Shown here in pieces: positions 36,576 to 47,442 of a DNA stretch of 64,000 nucleotides. Every line of letters starts with the position of its first letter. Position 1 is the first letter of the stretch. Location: assembly GCA_023101725.1 (NCBI GenBank), contig JALJCO010003961.1, positions 186,001-250,000 on the forward strand, read 5' to 3'. This stretch comes from Atherinomorus stipes. Its lineage: Eukaryota; Chordata; Actinopteri; Atheriniformes; Atherinidae. The notes below the pieces were generated by a model. The model saw only the letters and a list, made by a program, of their open reading frames with translations, was not told the origin of the DNA and ran no database searches. A program made the position numbers and the translations under genes.

Positions 36576-39500
36576 CGCCTAATAAGGCAAATGTCTTGCA
36601 TCTCGTCTCCTCTCTGAGTGCTCTCCAGCCAGTATAAACTCTTGCCTCTTTCTCTGTCACCATCTCTCTTTCCTTTCCTCACTTCTGATGATAGTATCCT
36701 CTTGGGTTTCTTTGCTGAATTAGCCATCGTGCACATTCAAAATGGCCAGTATGTTTAAATCCAGATGTTGGCTTGTAACTTGCTGCCGTGAAGTGAACCA
36801 CTGCTGTAAAGTGATGCGCTGAGACAGCAAAAAAAAAAAAAAAGGGGGGTCTAAAAGGCTGGTTCCACACTGTTGACAAGCCTGGAGGCCTTGCAGCAGA
36901 TTGTACAAAAAATCTAGCACAAACTCCTGGACATAATTGGATGTGTGTAAAGCTACATGTTTACAAGGAAAATTTACCTGGAAAAGGCATAAATATTCAA
37001 CTGAAATCATTTCAGTACTTGCAACCAATCGCAGGGCAGCTTTTGGCTCATATGTCAAACTCTCTTTTAGTTTTCCTCCTGGATAATGTGATTAATGTCT
37101 GCAGAGCAGAGCATGGGAGACTGGTGCTCACGTTCAGTCCAGGAATTAACATTGTTTTCATTAACATGAAGCTTTTAGCTGTCAGTAAAGTAATGAGTGT
37201 TAACTCGTCTGGTTATGTGTTCCTGTATCTCATCAACAGACTAAAGGAGTTACTGAGAGCTAAACTCACTGAGTGTGGATGGAAGGACCAAATGAAAGCT
37301 CACTGCAAAGGTAAACTACAGTATTGTTAAAACACATGCCAGAGTTAAATTTAAGGGGGTGACAGAAAAACTAAGTCGATAGTAGAAGCTGGGTTTGCTT
37401 GTTTCTTACAGGGGCCGTTTATCTGTACGGTTAGCAAAGCTGATGTTTATCTGATAATTAACAATATAATAAGATAGGATGCAGGGAGTACAAGATAAAA
37501 AAAACAAGACAAAAAAAACTGTTAAAAATGAAGGTTTTACATATTAGGACAGTAAAACACGATCTGGTCCTTAGATTGTAGAATTAGTTAACTACAACCA
37601 GAGATGAATGACAACACATTTATTTTTACCAAAAACTGAGCCAAAATGCAGAAATATACCCCATGAATCATTAGTTTGTAGGACAAGCCTACACGGCATA
37701 ATTTTGAGCATCAGATTTCTGTATGACTTCATCTGTTTTTATCATTTTTGTAGAGGAATTGTGGCCAGTTTCTTTACAGTGATGCTACAGTGTAGGGGTG
37801 GTAATCACTAAGTACCTTGCGATATGATACAATCACAATACTTTGCCTATGATAACGATAATATCACAATTCTGCAATAATCTATATATTGCAATAAAAT
37901 TAATTTATGATGCACCAAAATATGTGTCACTGAAGACGTTCGGAATTTATTGAGCAAAGTGAATCAATTTGAAATTAATTACAAAATATTGACAATTGAT
38001 TGCACATAATGGCATCACTTCATGTGAAATGATTTAAACAGTAAAACAAAGTGCACAGTGGGTATATGAAAACACATAGGCTAACAGTGCATATGAAAAA
38101 TAAAATTTTAGTCAGTGCATCATAATCTCAAACAGCTATGTGGTCTATGAAAGCCTGGTCACACATTTTCACTTGTACTTTTCACTGTGTGTAAAGTTTA
38201 CCCTGAACCTGCAGACTGCACATAAATATTAGTGCTAAAAGCTGTAGACAACAAAATCCCGTGAGATTTCATAATAGAACGATGAAATCTCACGCGATTT
38301 TGTTAGTAAAAATATGGATACCGAGCTGAACAGAGACAGAATTTTCTGTTTGGGTTTCTCTTCTAAAAATTGCTGCTGCTGTGAACCAGAATTTATTTGC
38401 ATGTATTCATTTGCAGAGGTCATCAAAGAAAAGGGCTTGGAGCATGTCACAGTGGAGGACCTTGTTGTGGAGATAACTCCTAAAGGAAGAGGTAACCCCT
38501 TCACACTGCACACTATGAATCTGGAACATTTCTGCCTTCACTGCCATACCAAAGCTGTACAGTAGAAGACCTGTCAACCTTTTAAAAAGACAGTTGCTGT
38601 TCATCAGAATGTTTTAATTAAATGTTTGGATGAAAGCAGATCATTCAGGCTCTTAAGTTACTGTTTTTCATGGATTGACAGGCTGGATTTACACAAATGG
38701 GCTTAACAGAAGAGGATGATTTGATCTGGACGTTCTGCAGTACAATAACCATCTTAGAAAAAACAATCATGGCTGCACAGAGTCAACATTTCAAGAGATG
38801 TGTTTATAACTGACTTCTAGAGACTTTTTAAAACCACTTATAGCAAGCGCGTGGTGATGGCTGAGTCTAACGGTGCGTACACAACAAACGCGATTTGGGC
38901 GTCAGGTTTACATGCAAAGTCAATGGCCGATGCACGTCTCTGTGGTGCGTTTAGACGCATTTTGTGCGTCAAGTTTTGAGATTTTGAGCATTTGAAGTGT
39001 GTTACGTGCATCACAGACGTCAACCAATCAGAGCGACTCAATGTCATGACACAGACACATTTATGACAGGACGGGAAATGCCAAGAAGAACCAGGGGAAT
39101 CTCCTCTCTCTCTGAAGACAGAAGAGGATAAACTGATCTGTGTCTGGTCCCGGTTTCTGAACGGTGGTGTAATGGGATGTAATGGGCTTATGATGCTGCC
39201 CCACATCGGGACAGCGGGTTGTTAAACTGGGCCGGATCAGACAGCTGAAAGCGGCCCTCGTTAGCACGCAGTAAACGGTGAAACTCATCACACTCAGAAC
39301 ACCTGGAAACATCTGGTGAACCCAGACCGAGCAGAGATGCCCGACGACGACGTTCCCTAGCTTTGTTTATCACATAAAGCCGAGCCGCTCTTTCTCCTGC
39401 ATCTGTCATTGTGCGAACAGACCGGTGAAAGGAACAAGAAAAAGGAGGGGCTCCTCTTCACGCGCTTTGGGGGCGTCAAGACGCTGGAAATCAAGCGTTT

Positions 39501-39852
39501 GAATTTTTGGCGACCCAGAGTCTAACTTTGGGCATCAGGTCGCGTTTTTGACGCCCAAAATCGCATTTGATGTGTATTCAGGGTAACAGGCAAAGAGGAA
39601 ACCGGGTTTTTGTCTGCCCCCTCCCCCTCAGTTGTCAAGTCATGTGTGCACTGTATAGTAATCATCCAATTTAATACTGTAGCTTGTCTTTTAACAGGTT
39701 GGAGTCTACAGGAAGAAAAAGCGAAGCAACACTGAACATGTGAAGACGTTTCTCATCACAGTTTGCTTTCTCTTGCAGCTTCGGTGCCAGACAGCGTCAA
39801 GAAGGAGCTTCTACAGAGAATCAGAGCTTTCTTGGCTCAGCATGCCACATAG
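35626..39852 (+). CDS. eny2: Transcription and mRNA export factor ENY2
   Basis: Four coding exons, 35626-35693, 37240-37310, 38417-38491 and 39779-39852, join in frame (GT-AG at every junction) to a 95-residue protein. Blocks [62 protein letters not shown] and [20 protein letters not shown] match vertebrate ENY2 almost residue for residue. The start ATG lies 11 bp into exon 2; human ENY2 has a few extra N-terminal residues, and fish forms begin close to here. ENY2 is a small all-helical protein that serves in the SAGA deubiquitinase module with ATXN7L3 and USP22, and in TREX-2 with GANP, coupling transcription to mRNA export in the nucleus. Introns 2-4 (1546, 1106 and 1287 bp) carry repeats, but coding exons show no damage, so the gene should work. 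Confidence 0.97.
36522..36573 (+). repeat. 52-base A tract in eny2 intron 2
   Basis: An uninterrupted run of 52 A directly precedes a fragment of the TTAA-element family (36574-36828), which itself is followed by another 14-15 A at about 36829. A mononucleotide run this long is unstable and may be an assembly or slippage artefact in length. Confidence 0.9.
36574..36828 (-). repeat. TTAA-element fragment (copy D) in eny2 intron 2
   Basis: The minus strand reads AATTCAGCAAAGAAACCCAA and later GAAAGAGAGATGGTGACAGA, a diverged form of the SAKKxKE...KRxRDGDR frame in copies A and B (27925 and 48946). Both termini are missing and A tracts stand in their place. Confidence 0.5.
38246..38306. repeat. 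Hairpin in eny2 intron 3
   Basis: AACAAAATCCCGTGAGATTT then CAT, nine loop bases, and then ATGAAATCTCACGCGATTTTGTT-type sequence form a stem of about 23 bp with two mismatches. It looks like a minimal MITE or foldback unit. A stable hairpin would form in the pre-mRNA. Confidence 0.8.
38871..39583 (-). mobile_element. Harbinger element inserted in eny2 intron 4
   Basis: The left end CGGTGCGTACACAACAAACG and the reverse-complemented right end CCCTGAATACACATCAAATG are inverted repeats that continue as CGATTTTGGGCGTC. TAA flanks both sides (38868-38870 and 39584-39586), the 3-bp duplication typical of Harbinger. The minus strand retains transposase N-terminal sequence starting at 39409. At 713 bp it is internally deleted and depends on a partner in trans. 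It sits 192 bp before the final coding exon without touching its acceptor. Confidence 0.8.
39060..39409 (-). pseudogene. Harbinger transposase N-terminal remnant
   Basis: From ATG 39409 the minus strand reads [20 protein letters not shown], then [33 protein letters not shown] and, after a stop and frame change, [14 protein letters not shown] and RERRFPWFF. The QFNNxLSRxGAA block is the segment before the helix-turn-helix of Harbinger transposases. The catalytic region is absent. The remnant is antisense to eny2. Confidence 0.6.
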
Positions 39853-40034
39853 TTCAGCTGTTTCGTCAGACCTCTTGCCAACATTGTTGTAATACAGAGG
39901 GTTTTGTTATTTTTACAATTTACTTGAAATGAAAGAATTATTTTCATCGTCTTTTATTTTTAGTGACCTAAGTTGCTGACGCAGACTCGGCTGTTTCCAT
40001 TGCTTTTTTTTTCATTTCTCCACTGACTACAGTT

Positions 40035-40040
40035 ATTAAA
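40035..40040 (+). terminator. eny2: Putative eny2 polyadenylation signal
   Basis: ATTAAA 183 bp after the stop codon, with no AATAAA between, followed by T-rich sequence. ATTAAA is the commonest variant signal. A repeat begins about 40 bp later, at 40082, which is a natural end for the unique 3' UTR. Confidence 0.5.
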
Positions 40041-40081
40041 TACTTTTTAATGTAATTAACTTGCATGTGTGGTAATTTTTC

Positions 40082-40250
40082 AGAAGGGTCTGTCTGCAGC
40101 TCCCAAGACAGATATGTGTCGTAAGTGGGCGTGTTGTATAGCAACATCAGCAAATGACACGCCCCCCACACCTATGAGAGTAGGTAAAATCTAACCCTGC
40201 CCCTGACCATTACCACAACCCACCCACTACACGTCACACCATTCAGTTTC
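40082..40250 (+). repeat. GC-rich repeat with GGGCGTGT motifs, copy 2
   Basis: AGAAGGGTCTGTCTGCAGCT then CAAGACAGATATGTGTCG and GTGGGCGTGTTG match the reverse complement of 23050-22820. The other end contains ACGCCCCCCACACC. It is inserted close to the eny2 3' end. Confidence 0.65.
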
Positions 40251-40569
40251 ACAAGAAACAAGTTTAATGTTTGAAGGTGTAGTTTATCAAGAACTCATTG
40301 TATAAATCTTCTTAGGCATCAGGGTACACTACAGTGCAGAAGTGCCCATCCTAATTTCTTTATATTTCGTTTACAGTAAATCAGACTTTCTTGTAATCTT
40401 GTCTAAAGTAGTCTGTTGTAATCGTTTTCCAGGTTTTGCAAGGTCTTGCAAAGTTATGTCTTTGGGCACATGCTGTTTTTCCTTTAATTTCAGTTCAGTC
40501 CTTGTACCTGAGCTTTTTTTTTTGGGGGGGGGTGGTTTCTTCTTTTAGATTTTTTTAATCCACTTAACT
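40251..40569. other. No gene seen downstream of eny2
   Basis: AT-rich sequence with a T9-G8 homopolymer junction at 40513-40531. No exon or recognised repeat. Confidence 0.4.
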
Positions 40570-41786
40570 AGGGATGTCCTGATACCACTTTTTTGCTGAC
40601 CAAGTACGAGTGCTTGCATTTGAGTACTTGCCGATACCGAGTACCGATCTGAGTACCTAATTAATGGGGATAAGTGAAAAATCTTTTTTTTTTTTTTTCT
40701 CTTTTTCTTTTGGTTTGGTTAATTTTTTTTTTTTTTTTAATAAAACGACACATCTCTGCATGCTAAGGTGTGATTTGGGCATGTTGCTGCCGTTTACTAT
40801 GACATTTAAAAAGAGTGCAAACCATAATAATAACTAACAACTCAACCCATACACAATATAAGCAATGATTGTTCGACCCACAGCCACTAGAGCCCGTGTG
40901 TGGGTCAGGGCGCCGGGCTGGAGACATGCCAGATCATGTCTGTGACAGCGCATCGCTGTGAAAGCAGCCTACAGGCTTATTGGGCTCCGTCAGTGACCTC
41001 TGAAATAAAATTGCATCATGTTATACAACATTAAACAATCATCTGACTTCCCTCCTCTGATCAGGTCTGATTAACAGCTGCAGACCGACCGAGCTGCAGG
41101 TGCTGTGGCCACAGCTGGCAGCATTGCCACAAGACACTAGTCCGCTCTTGTGAAAAACTTACGATTTTAACTATTAAAAAAAAAAAAAAAGATTTAATAT
41201 TTATTTTTTATTCGTAAGTGGCCATGGTATAACTGGGATATTGCCTTGTAAGAACTAAAAGAAATAAGCTTACAATAAGTCTTTGAAGCGTATAAACAGC
41301 CTCTGATGCAGCTGCAGTGTTAGCAATGTATCGTTATAATTTTACATATTTAAAACTAATACCAGCTTAACGAACATAAACTTGGAAAGCGTAGGAAACA
41401 GAATTCGCAGTAAACTTACCACCGACAGAGTGAATCCTGAATGCAATGTCCGAAGCTGTATGTATGTATGTGGGAGTCCTGATGGGAGTTAGGGAGAGAG
41501 AGGAAAAAAGTCCGCTCCAACCACTGCCTATGTTTTAAAAAGTATCCCAGAGACATGATGCGGTCAGATATATTTTCTATATACTCGTAATTGAAAGCGT
41601 CAACTTATTTAAAAAAAAAGATGTAAACTCAAAGTCGCCGCTCACATTGAAGAGTATTTTTCTGGCAGCGTAAACACAGCGAGTCGCATGAAGTCTGGTA
41701 TCGGGTGCTGTCGGGAGCAAGAATTTGACGAGTATGAGTACAGCAAAATGGGCCAGTATGGAGCAAGTACCGATACTGGCATCGGC
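40570..41786 (+). repeat. hAT-like 'TAGGGATGTCC' repeat, right end interrupted
   Basis: It begins TAGGGATGTCCTGATACCAC and repeats the GAGTACTTGCCGATACCGAG theme. A second such block, GTACCGATACTGGCATCGG, sits at 41768-41786 directly against the long palindrome. These phrases mark a common fish hAT-like non-autonomous element about 1.2 kb long. The central part is A/T-rich filler with no open frame. Confidence 0.5.
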
Positions 41787-42918
41787 ATAGGGGATTATCA
41801 CGCTTACCGGAACTTCCCGGTATTTGGGCACTTCCTCTTCCGAGCCATGTTAACAACAGCCGTTCCTGCTCTGTTATACTGTTTAAATCGTATAAACTCC
41901 AAACATACTTAAGTTTTCATTCCAGACTGAAGTCATACTGGATCAAAAGCTGGATCAAAGTGATTGATTCGCCGCGGTGAAGGGCCGAACTTTATAATAA
42001 AACACACGTTTGTCGCCGGTGGGGCACAACACCGCACGACACCGGCACTTCACAGCATGCTAGCATTAGCCAGCTAGCGTTTACTGACGTGCTTAACGTC
42101 TTAAAACACACAAACATCTGAAAATCGGGTCTGTACCTCCCCGTTTCCAGTGGAACAACTGGGGACTGCCAAGAAAGGAGACGCTTTCAGATGCTTGTGT
42201 GTTTTCAGCCGCACAAAGTAAGGCACGTCATCGAGCTGGCTAATGCTAACCTGCTAACAGTAGTCCGCCAGCTACTACTCTGTTAAACTTTGTAAATCGG
42301 ACAAATGCCAATGCCAAGTTTTCATTCCAGACTGAAGTGATGCTAAGGAAGAAGTGGATCAAAACGACCGATTCGCCGCGGTGAAGGACCGAACTTTATA
42401 ATAAAACGACACACCTTTGTTTGTAGCCGGCAGTCTGCACAGTCGTGTTGGCAAGCTAGCATTAGCCAGCTCGATGACGTGCCTAACTTTGTGCGGCTGA
42501 AAACACACAAGCATCTGAAAGCGTCTCCTTTCTTGGCAGTCCCCAGTTGTTCCACTGGAAACGGGGAGGTACAGACCCGATTTTCAGATGTTTGTGTGTT
42601 TTAAGACGCACAATGTTAAGCACATCAGTAAACGCTAGCTGGCTAATACTAGCATGCTGTGAAGTGCCGGTGTTGTGCCCCACCGGCGACAAACAAATGT
42701 GTGTTTTATTATAAAGTTTGGCCCTTCACCGCGGCGAATCGATCGCTTTGATCCACTTCTTCCTTAGTATCACTTCAGTCTAGAATGAAAACTTAAGTAT
42801 GTTTGGTGTTTATCTGATTTAAACAGTATAACAGAGCAGGGACGGCTGTCGTTAAAATGGCCCAGAAGAGGAAGTGCCCAAATACCGGGAAGTTCCGGTA
42901 AGCGTGATTATCCCCTAT
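41787..42918. mobile_element. 1.13-kb palindromic foldback element
   Basis: Two arms of equal length, 41787-42250 and 42455-42918 (464 bp each), are reverse complements apart from scattered substitutions, separated by a 204-bp spacer. Ends read ATAGGGGATTATCACGC and GCGTGATTATCCCCTAT. Each arm contains its own smaller hairpin: AACACACAAACATCTGAAAA is matched inversely by TCAGATGCTTGTGTGTTTTC within the same arm. The spacer carries a third copy, near 42318-42430, of the block TTCATTCCAGACTGAAGT...CGCCGCGGTGAAGG found in each arm. No protein is encoded. Confidence 0.85.
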
Positions 42919-43110
42919 TGTCATGCATGCTCCTCCTCCACCTCTGCGTTTGACTTCACCTGCCTACTTTTCACTGGTTCTCACTACAACTCCCACAATC
43001 CATCTGCCCTCTCATCATGGATTCCATCTGGTCATCGTTACCTTCATCAGTCACACCTGCTTATCCCTCTATTTAACCCAGTGCCACCTCACCATCCATT
43101 TGTCACAGAA
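42919..43110 (+). repeat. Repeat-like segment
   Basis: CACTACAACTCCCACAATCC, CATCATGGATTCCATCTGG and CCTCTATTTAACCCAGTGCC have the flavour of an LTR or related fish repeat that I cannot classify. It begins immediately after the palindrome. Confidence 0.35.
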
Positions 43111-43500
43111 GGTTCTTTTGATACCGGCGACTGCTAGAGGGGAAAGAAAGGCCAAGTGCCAGCAGGTAGTGAGTAAAACAATAAAAGCTTTATTAAAGAA
43201 ATAAAATAAAGTACTAAAAGTCCAACTGAATAAAGTGATAAAATAAGTAAAAATGTCTGAATAAAAAGTAATACAAGAAAAGACTAAAAAGGCTAAAAGG
43301 GGGGAAGGGCTTGTGGTGGATGGTGTCTCTGTCCTGGCTTCCTTGGCTTCGTCCCGGGTCCATCTCGGCCACTCCTCCGGCGGCCGCACTCTCGGCGGCT
43401 CCTGCCACAGCCGCTCTCTTTGCCCGGGCAGCTGCTCCTCTTGGCAGCCGCGCCTCCAGCCGTTGGCCCACCGAATCCCGAGCCACTCTCACTACCACTT
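43111..43500. other. GC-rich block, no gene recognised
   Basis: 43310-43500 is strongly G/C-rich with CpGs, open in several frames on both strands because of composition. The alanine-rich and arginine-rich translations look compositional, with no domain. An A-rich part with GCTTTATTAAAGAAATAAAA precedes it. This might be a fragment of an LTR element, but I have no positive evidence. Confidence 0.35.
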
Positions 43501-44567
43501 AATATGGTCTGTTCTTACAAAATACAAATGTTAATAGTGTCCAAAAAACTCCAAAATAAATCTTTGTTACTTAGAATACGTTCCCTATTTCACTAATAGT
43601 TGAACACTTACCAACTAACGCATGTTCCCTAATCTAAAGTTGTCTCCTTTTCACAGCTGGTTAATATATTATAGCACATATCTGCTGCAATAAACAAGTG
43701 ATGGGTTACACCTTTAAAAAATGAATTTTTCTATAGGTTCCCTTTCATCCGTAGAATAACAAAGGCGGCACAAAAAAAAAAATACCTCATTTATTAAACC
43801 ACTGGTTCAGGTTTTTCCAAGGCAGACAACAAATGCTGCTTGAATAGGTAATGGGGTCTTCCAGAAATTTCAAACACTGACAACTCTATCAGTATATGAA
43901 AATATGTCACACAACATGGTATCAAATGTATAAGCAGGTCATATTGTATGATAACACAGGTACTCTATTTTTTAAAAATCTCTTAAAGAACAAAAATACA
44001 AAAAAGTGAAATATAAAACCTGTACAGCTCAACATGACTTGTTTAAAGGTTAGAACAAATGTGAACTGTACAAATATCTATCTTCCAGAGCCTAAACTTG
44101 CTCTATATTTACTGCATCAGGTGATTTATTCCCCTCTACACAAATATTTCACTTTTCTAATACAACAGCGTCAGTGCCGTCCCTCCCGTAAACTGTCACT
44201 TAGGTCGCTGTGTGCCCACGTTTCTTATTTTTGGGGAAAAGCAGTTAGTACACAGGTCTGTCTTTCAGTGTTCTTCTTTGGGCCTATCAGAGTTATCATT
44301 GAAATAGATGGCTGAAAGGTACAATCTACAGGACAGATGCACAGTGATTAAATTTGTTCCAAATTACATTGAATATTTGGTTAACAGAACCATTACAAAA
44401 GTATGGAAGTACTGATCTGTGTGTCACTGAGGAACCGACATATTTACAACTGTATTGCACTTTGACCATTCTCCAGATTCATGTCAGAATCCTTACCAAA
44501 AAACCTAAGTTGTCAAGCATTTTAAATGTGTAGATTTCAAAGTAGATGCCCATACTCATGATACTTA
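43501..44567. other. No gene seen
   Basis: AT-rich sequence without a recognisable exon or repeat. Confidence 0.4.
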
Positions 44568-44672
44568 AAGGCCCACAAAGGATCTTTTAGCAGTTTTCTC
44601 AGTGACGTGCCTCGTATCGACGGCTTAACTAGCACCCATCTTGCATTGTACCTGTACAGTGAGCTCAATGTC
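44568..44672 (+). repeat. TTAA-element end fragment (copy C)
   Basis: TTAAAGGCCCACAAAGGATC then TTTTAGCAGTTTTCTCAGTG and TAACTAGCACCCATCTTGCA match one end of copies A and B (27925 and 48946). The match ends at GTGAGCTCAATGTC and no second end follows. Confidence 0.65.
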
Positions 44673-47442
44673 AAATTACATTATTTTAATAATTTTTAAA
44701 ACATTCTCATAACATCATTGAAAGTTTCTTTGAAAAACGTGAACATTGGGTAAAGACTGAACAGGGCCAATCTGTGTGTGCAGAGTCCCAGACTAGCCTT
44801 TTGCCACCCAACATGACTGCTTGACCAAACAGTCATGTGACTGAGAGGGGTCTGTGTTGATTTTTACAGACACACACACACACTTCACATTATGTATACA
44901 ATAGCACTACACACATCTACAAGAACTGAATACCTTTAATTATTTATGATTTAATGAATAAATAATTTACGTCAAGGTCCAACAACTAAATGAACATCAG
45001 ATGTAAGATAATTAATTTCTTTCTTGGTCCACAGCCCCGTATTTCAGCCACAGATGTCGTGATAAATGAACGAAAGAACAATCCCTACCAATCCCCCTGA
45101 ATGGCTTTGCTATACAGCCTGTGCTCCGTGTGACAACAGAATGGGGACCTGAGGACAGACGCACAGTTGATTTGATAACAAAACGTGTGATTGTGTGGTC
45201 ACGTCCTCATAGCTTGGAAATTTCAAAATGCTGCATCTTTCTGAAAGCTCTGTGATCATTTTTGACTAGTCGAGGTCTGTTACATTTATTTTCTGGCCCA
45301 TTTTGCCAAAGAAAAAGCAGCTGCCTAATAATTGTGCACACCTGTCTCCTAAGGCCACTCCCTCCAGGCAGTCAAGTATATACAGATTAGAGTTGGAAAA
45401 TTTACATTGATATGGCAACATGGTCAAAGTACTCACTTGCCTTATAATTGTGCACACAGTGTATACTGTAGTCATATGAAGTATCACTATTACCCATCTT
45501 TCTTGAATTGCTGCACCATAAACCCAAATCTGGTTCTACTGAAGGACAGGTGGTTAACAGTTGCAAAATAAATCTTTTGGACATTTCAAAAGTGTGCAAA
45601 CTTGTAAGCAATTTGAGAAAAAGCATTTTTAGAACAGAAATAGTCGTGGATTCAACAGGACATTGTTGTCTGACCTAAGCAAATGGTCAGACACACCTGG
45701 ATTAATCATTTAATCCAATCATGTAAGACAGGAAATAAAGGTGCAGTATTAAGTTCAGGAAGTGCTGGAGCTGTGCATAAAGCCTACTGACAAAGGGAAA
45801 TGAGTGCCTGCACGTCACAAAAAGCACGAAACCAAATCATTAAAGTCTTGTTTTTAACCTTATGTTTTTGTGTAACCTAGATCATTTCTTTGACAATCTT
45901 TGCCCTTAAAGCCATCTTCACTTCACCTTTTCTACATTTCTCTTGTGACATATGCAGCGTCTAAGAGGTTCTGATTACATTCAGCCATAAACCCAAAAAC
46001 AACACTCGATTAGCACTTGAGTAGGTAATGAGTGTGTGTTGGTCACCTTCACAAGACAGAGCGTGTGTTTTCTTAGCCGAAGGACCTGCTGTGACATCAG
46101 CCCAGGTGACAACATGCTGATATACAGTTCTGTTGTGGATGCCAAATGTAACATACTGCTCCAGCTCTGTACACACACTCCTTTAATGGCCTACATCAAT
46201 CCCCATGTTATCAGCAGATCTCCCTGGGCCCCCAACATAAAGGGGGTTCTGCTCACCGCAGTGCTCCGCAGCCAGCACTGGATAGAGTTACCAGTGATGC
46301 AATATATTATCATACAGGATTTTATTTACTTTCTCACTCTGTGTTTTCAGCTTTTCTCAATCACTCAAGAGCAGCGCTGCTGAGGAGCTGTACAGTAACC
46401 AGATGACTCTGCACATCGTAAAAAAACGGCAGACAAGTAAAAATGTGCAAATGAAAAGAAATTATGATTTGATGAATCCCATTCTGCTGACATATTTTTG
46501 AGGAGGAGGAAATTTAAGTCAACCAGCAGCTGGTAGTGAGGAAACATTCTTCAAAACCAAGTTATTTTTTGCAAAATGAGAATCACTGTAGTAGTCGTGA
46601 TGTACGGCACAGATAGTCATTTTAAGAGGGGGTCACTCAGCCTTTAAATGTTTAAACCTACCTGAACAGTGTCTGAGAGTAGGTGAACACTGGCTGAAAA
46701 CAACAGCAGGGCTTAAAGTTTTCAGGCACCATGCCGGATTTCTGACGTGCAGCAATTTTGCGGCAAGGGGAAAAAAAATTCACAGTTACATCTTGTGCTC
46801 AAATGTTCTAATAATGACAATAATAATAGCAATAATCCCACATTTTAATTGGTCATGTTAATCTACAAATGATGTGATATGATATGATATCATATGATAT
46901 ATGATATGAATGATATATCGCAGTTTCAGATTTGTGAACAATCTTTTTTTTTAAAGTTTTTTTCAAATTAATTTATTTTTTCTCTCTGATCCCACATCTG
47001 CCCAAGTTAACAGCTGTCATCTCCCGAGACGTCACACACACAGATACCCCCCCGTGAACATCTCAGCATTATGCTTGCAGAAGATAATATACGCATTGAG
47101 CAGCAAGAAAGTGCTATTATGTCACCATTAAGACCCTTGTTCACTCAAAAAATAGCCTCTATTTTTGTCCAAATTCTCCAATATAAATGTGAATAATCTC
47201 TCTTTAAACAACCCCACTCGACCCAAAAAGTTCAGGCTCAGGATTTTAATTTGCTCTAAGTCCTGCTACGGTTTTAAACACCAGTTGACACTGAATCAAA
47301 CACTAGCCTTGTTGACACTCAAATCAGTTATTCAGTCATCGAACCACTCAAAAAGTTTGTGTGCTATCCGCTGTAGTAATTTTTGTTATTACTGAGATCT
47401 TTTCTGAGTAATGGCAGTTTTATAATCTATCGGGAGACACCA
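44673..47442. other. No gene; minor repeats
   Basis: Two related phrases, CTGCCTAATAATTGTGCACA (45320) and CTTGCCTTATAATTGTGCAC (45437), look like paired ends or tandem parts of a small fish repeat. An ATGAT-type microsatellite lies at 46871-46918. A 115-residue open frame at 46036 has no recognised motif or splice context. Confidence 0.4.

Noticed and set aside
36506..36736. Minus-strand frame ending in a long phenylalanine run
   Set aside because: It is a read-through of the 52-base A tract.
43214..43502. Alanine/arginine-rich frames on both strands
   Set aside because: Produced by G/C composition; open in several frames at once with no domain.
46036..46383. 115-residue plus-strand open frame
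   Set aside because: No recognisable similarity or splice sites.
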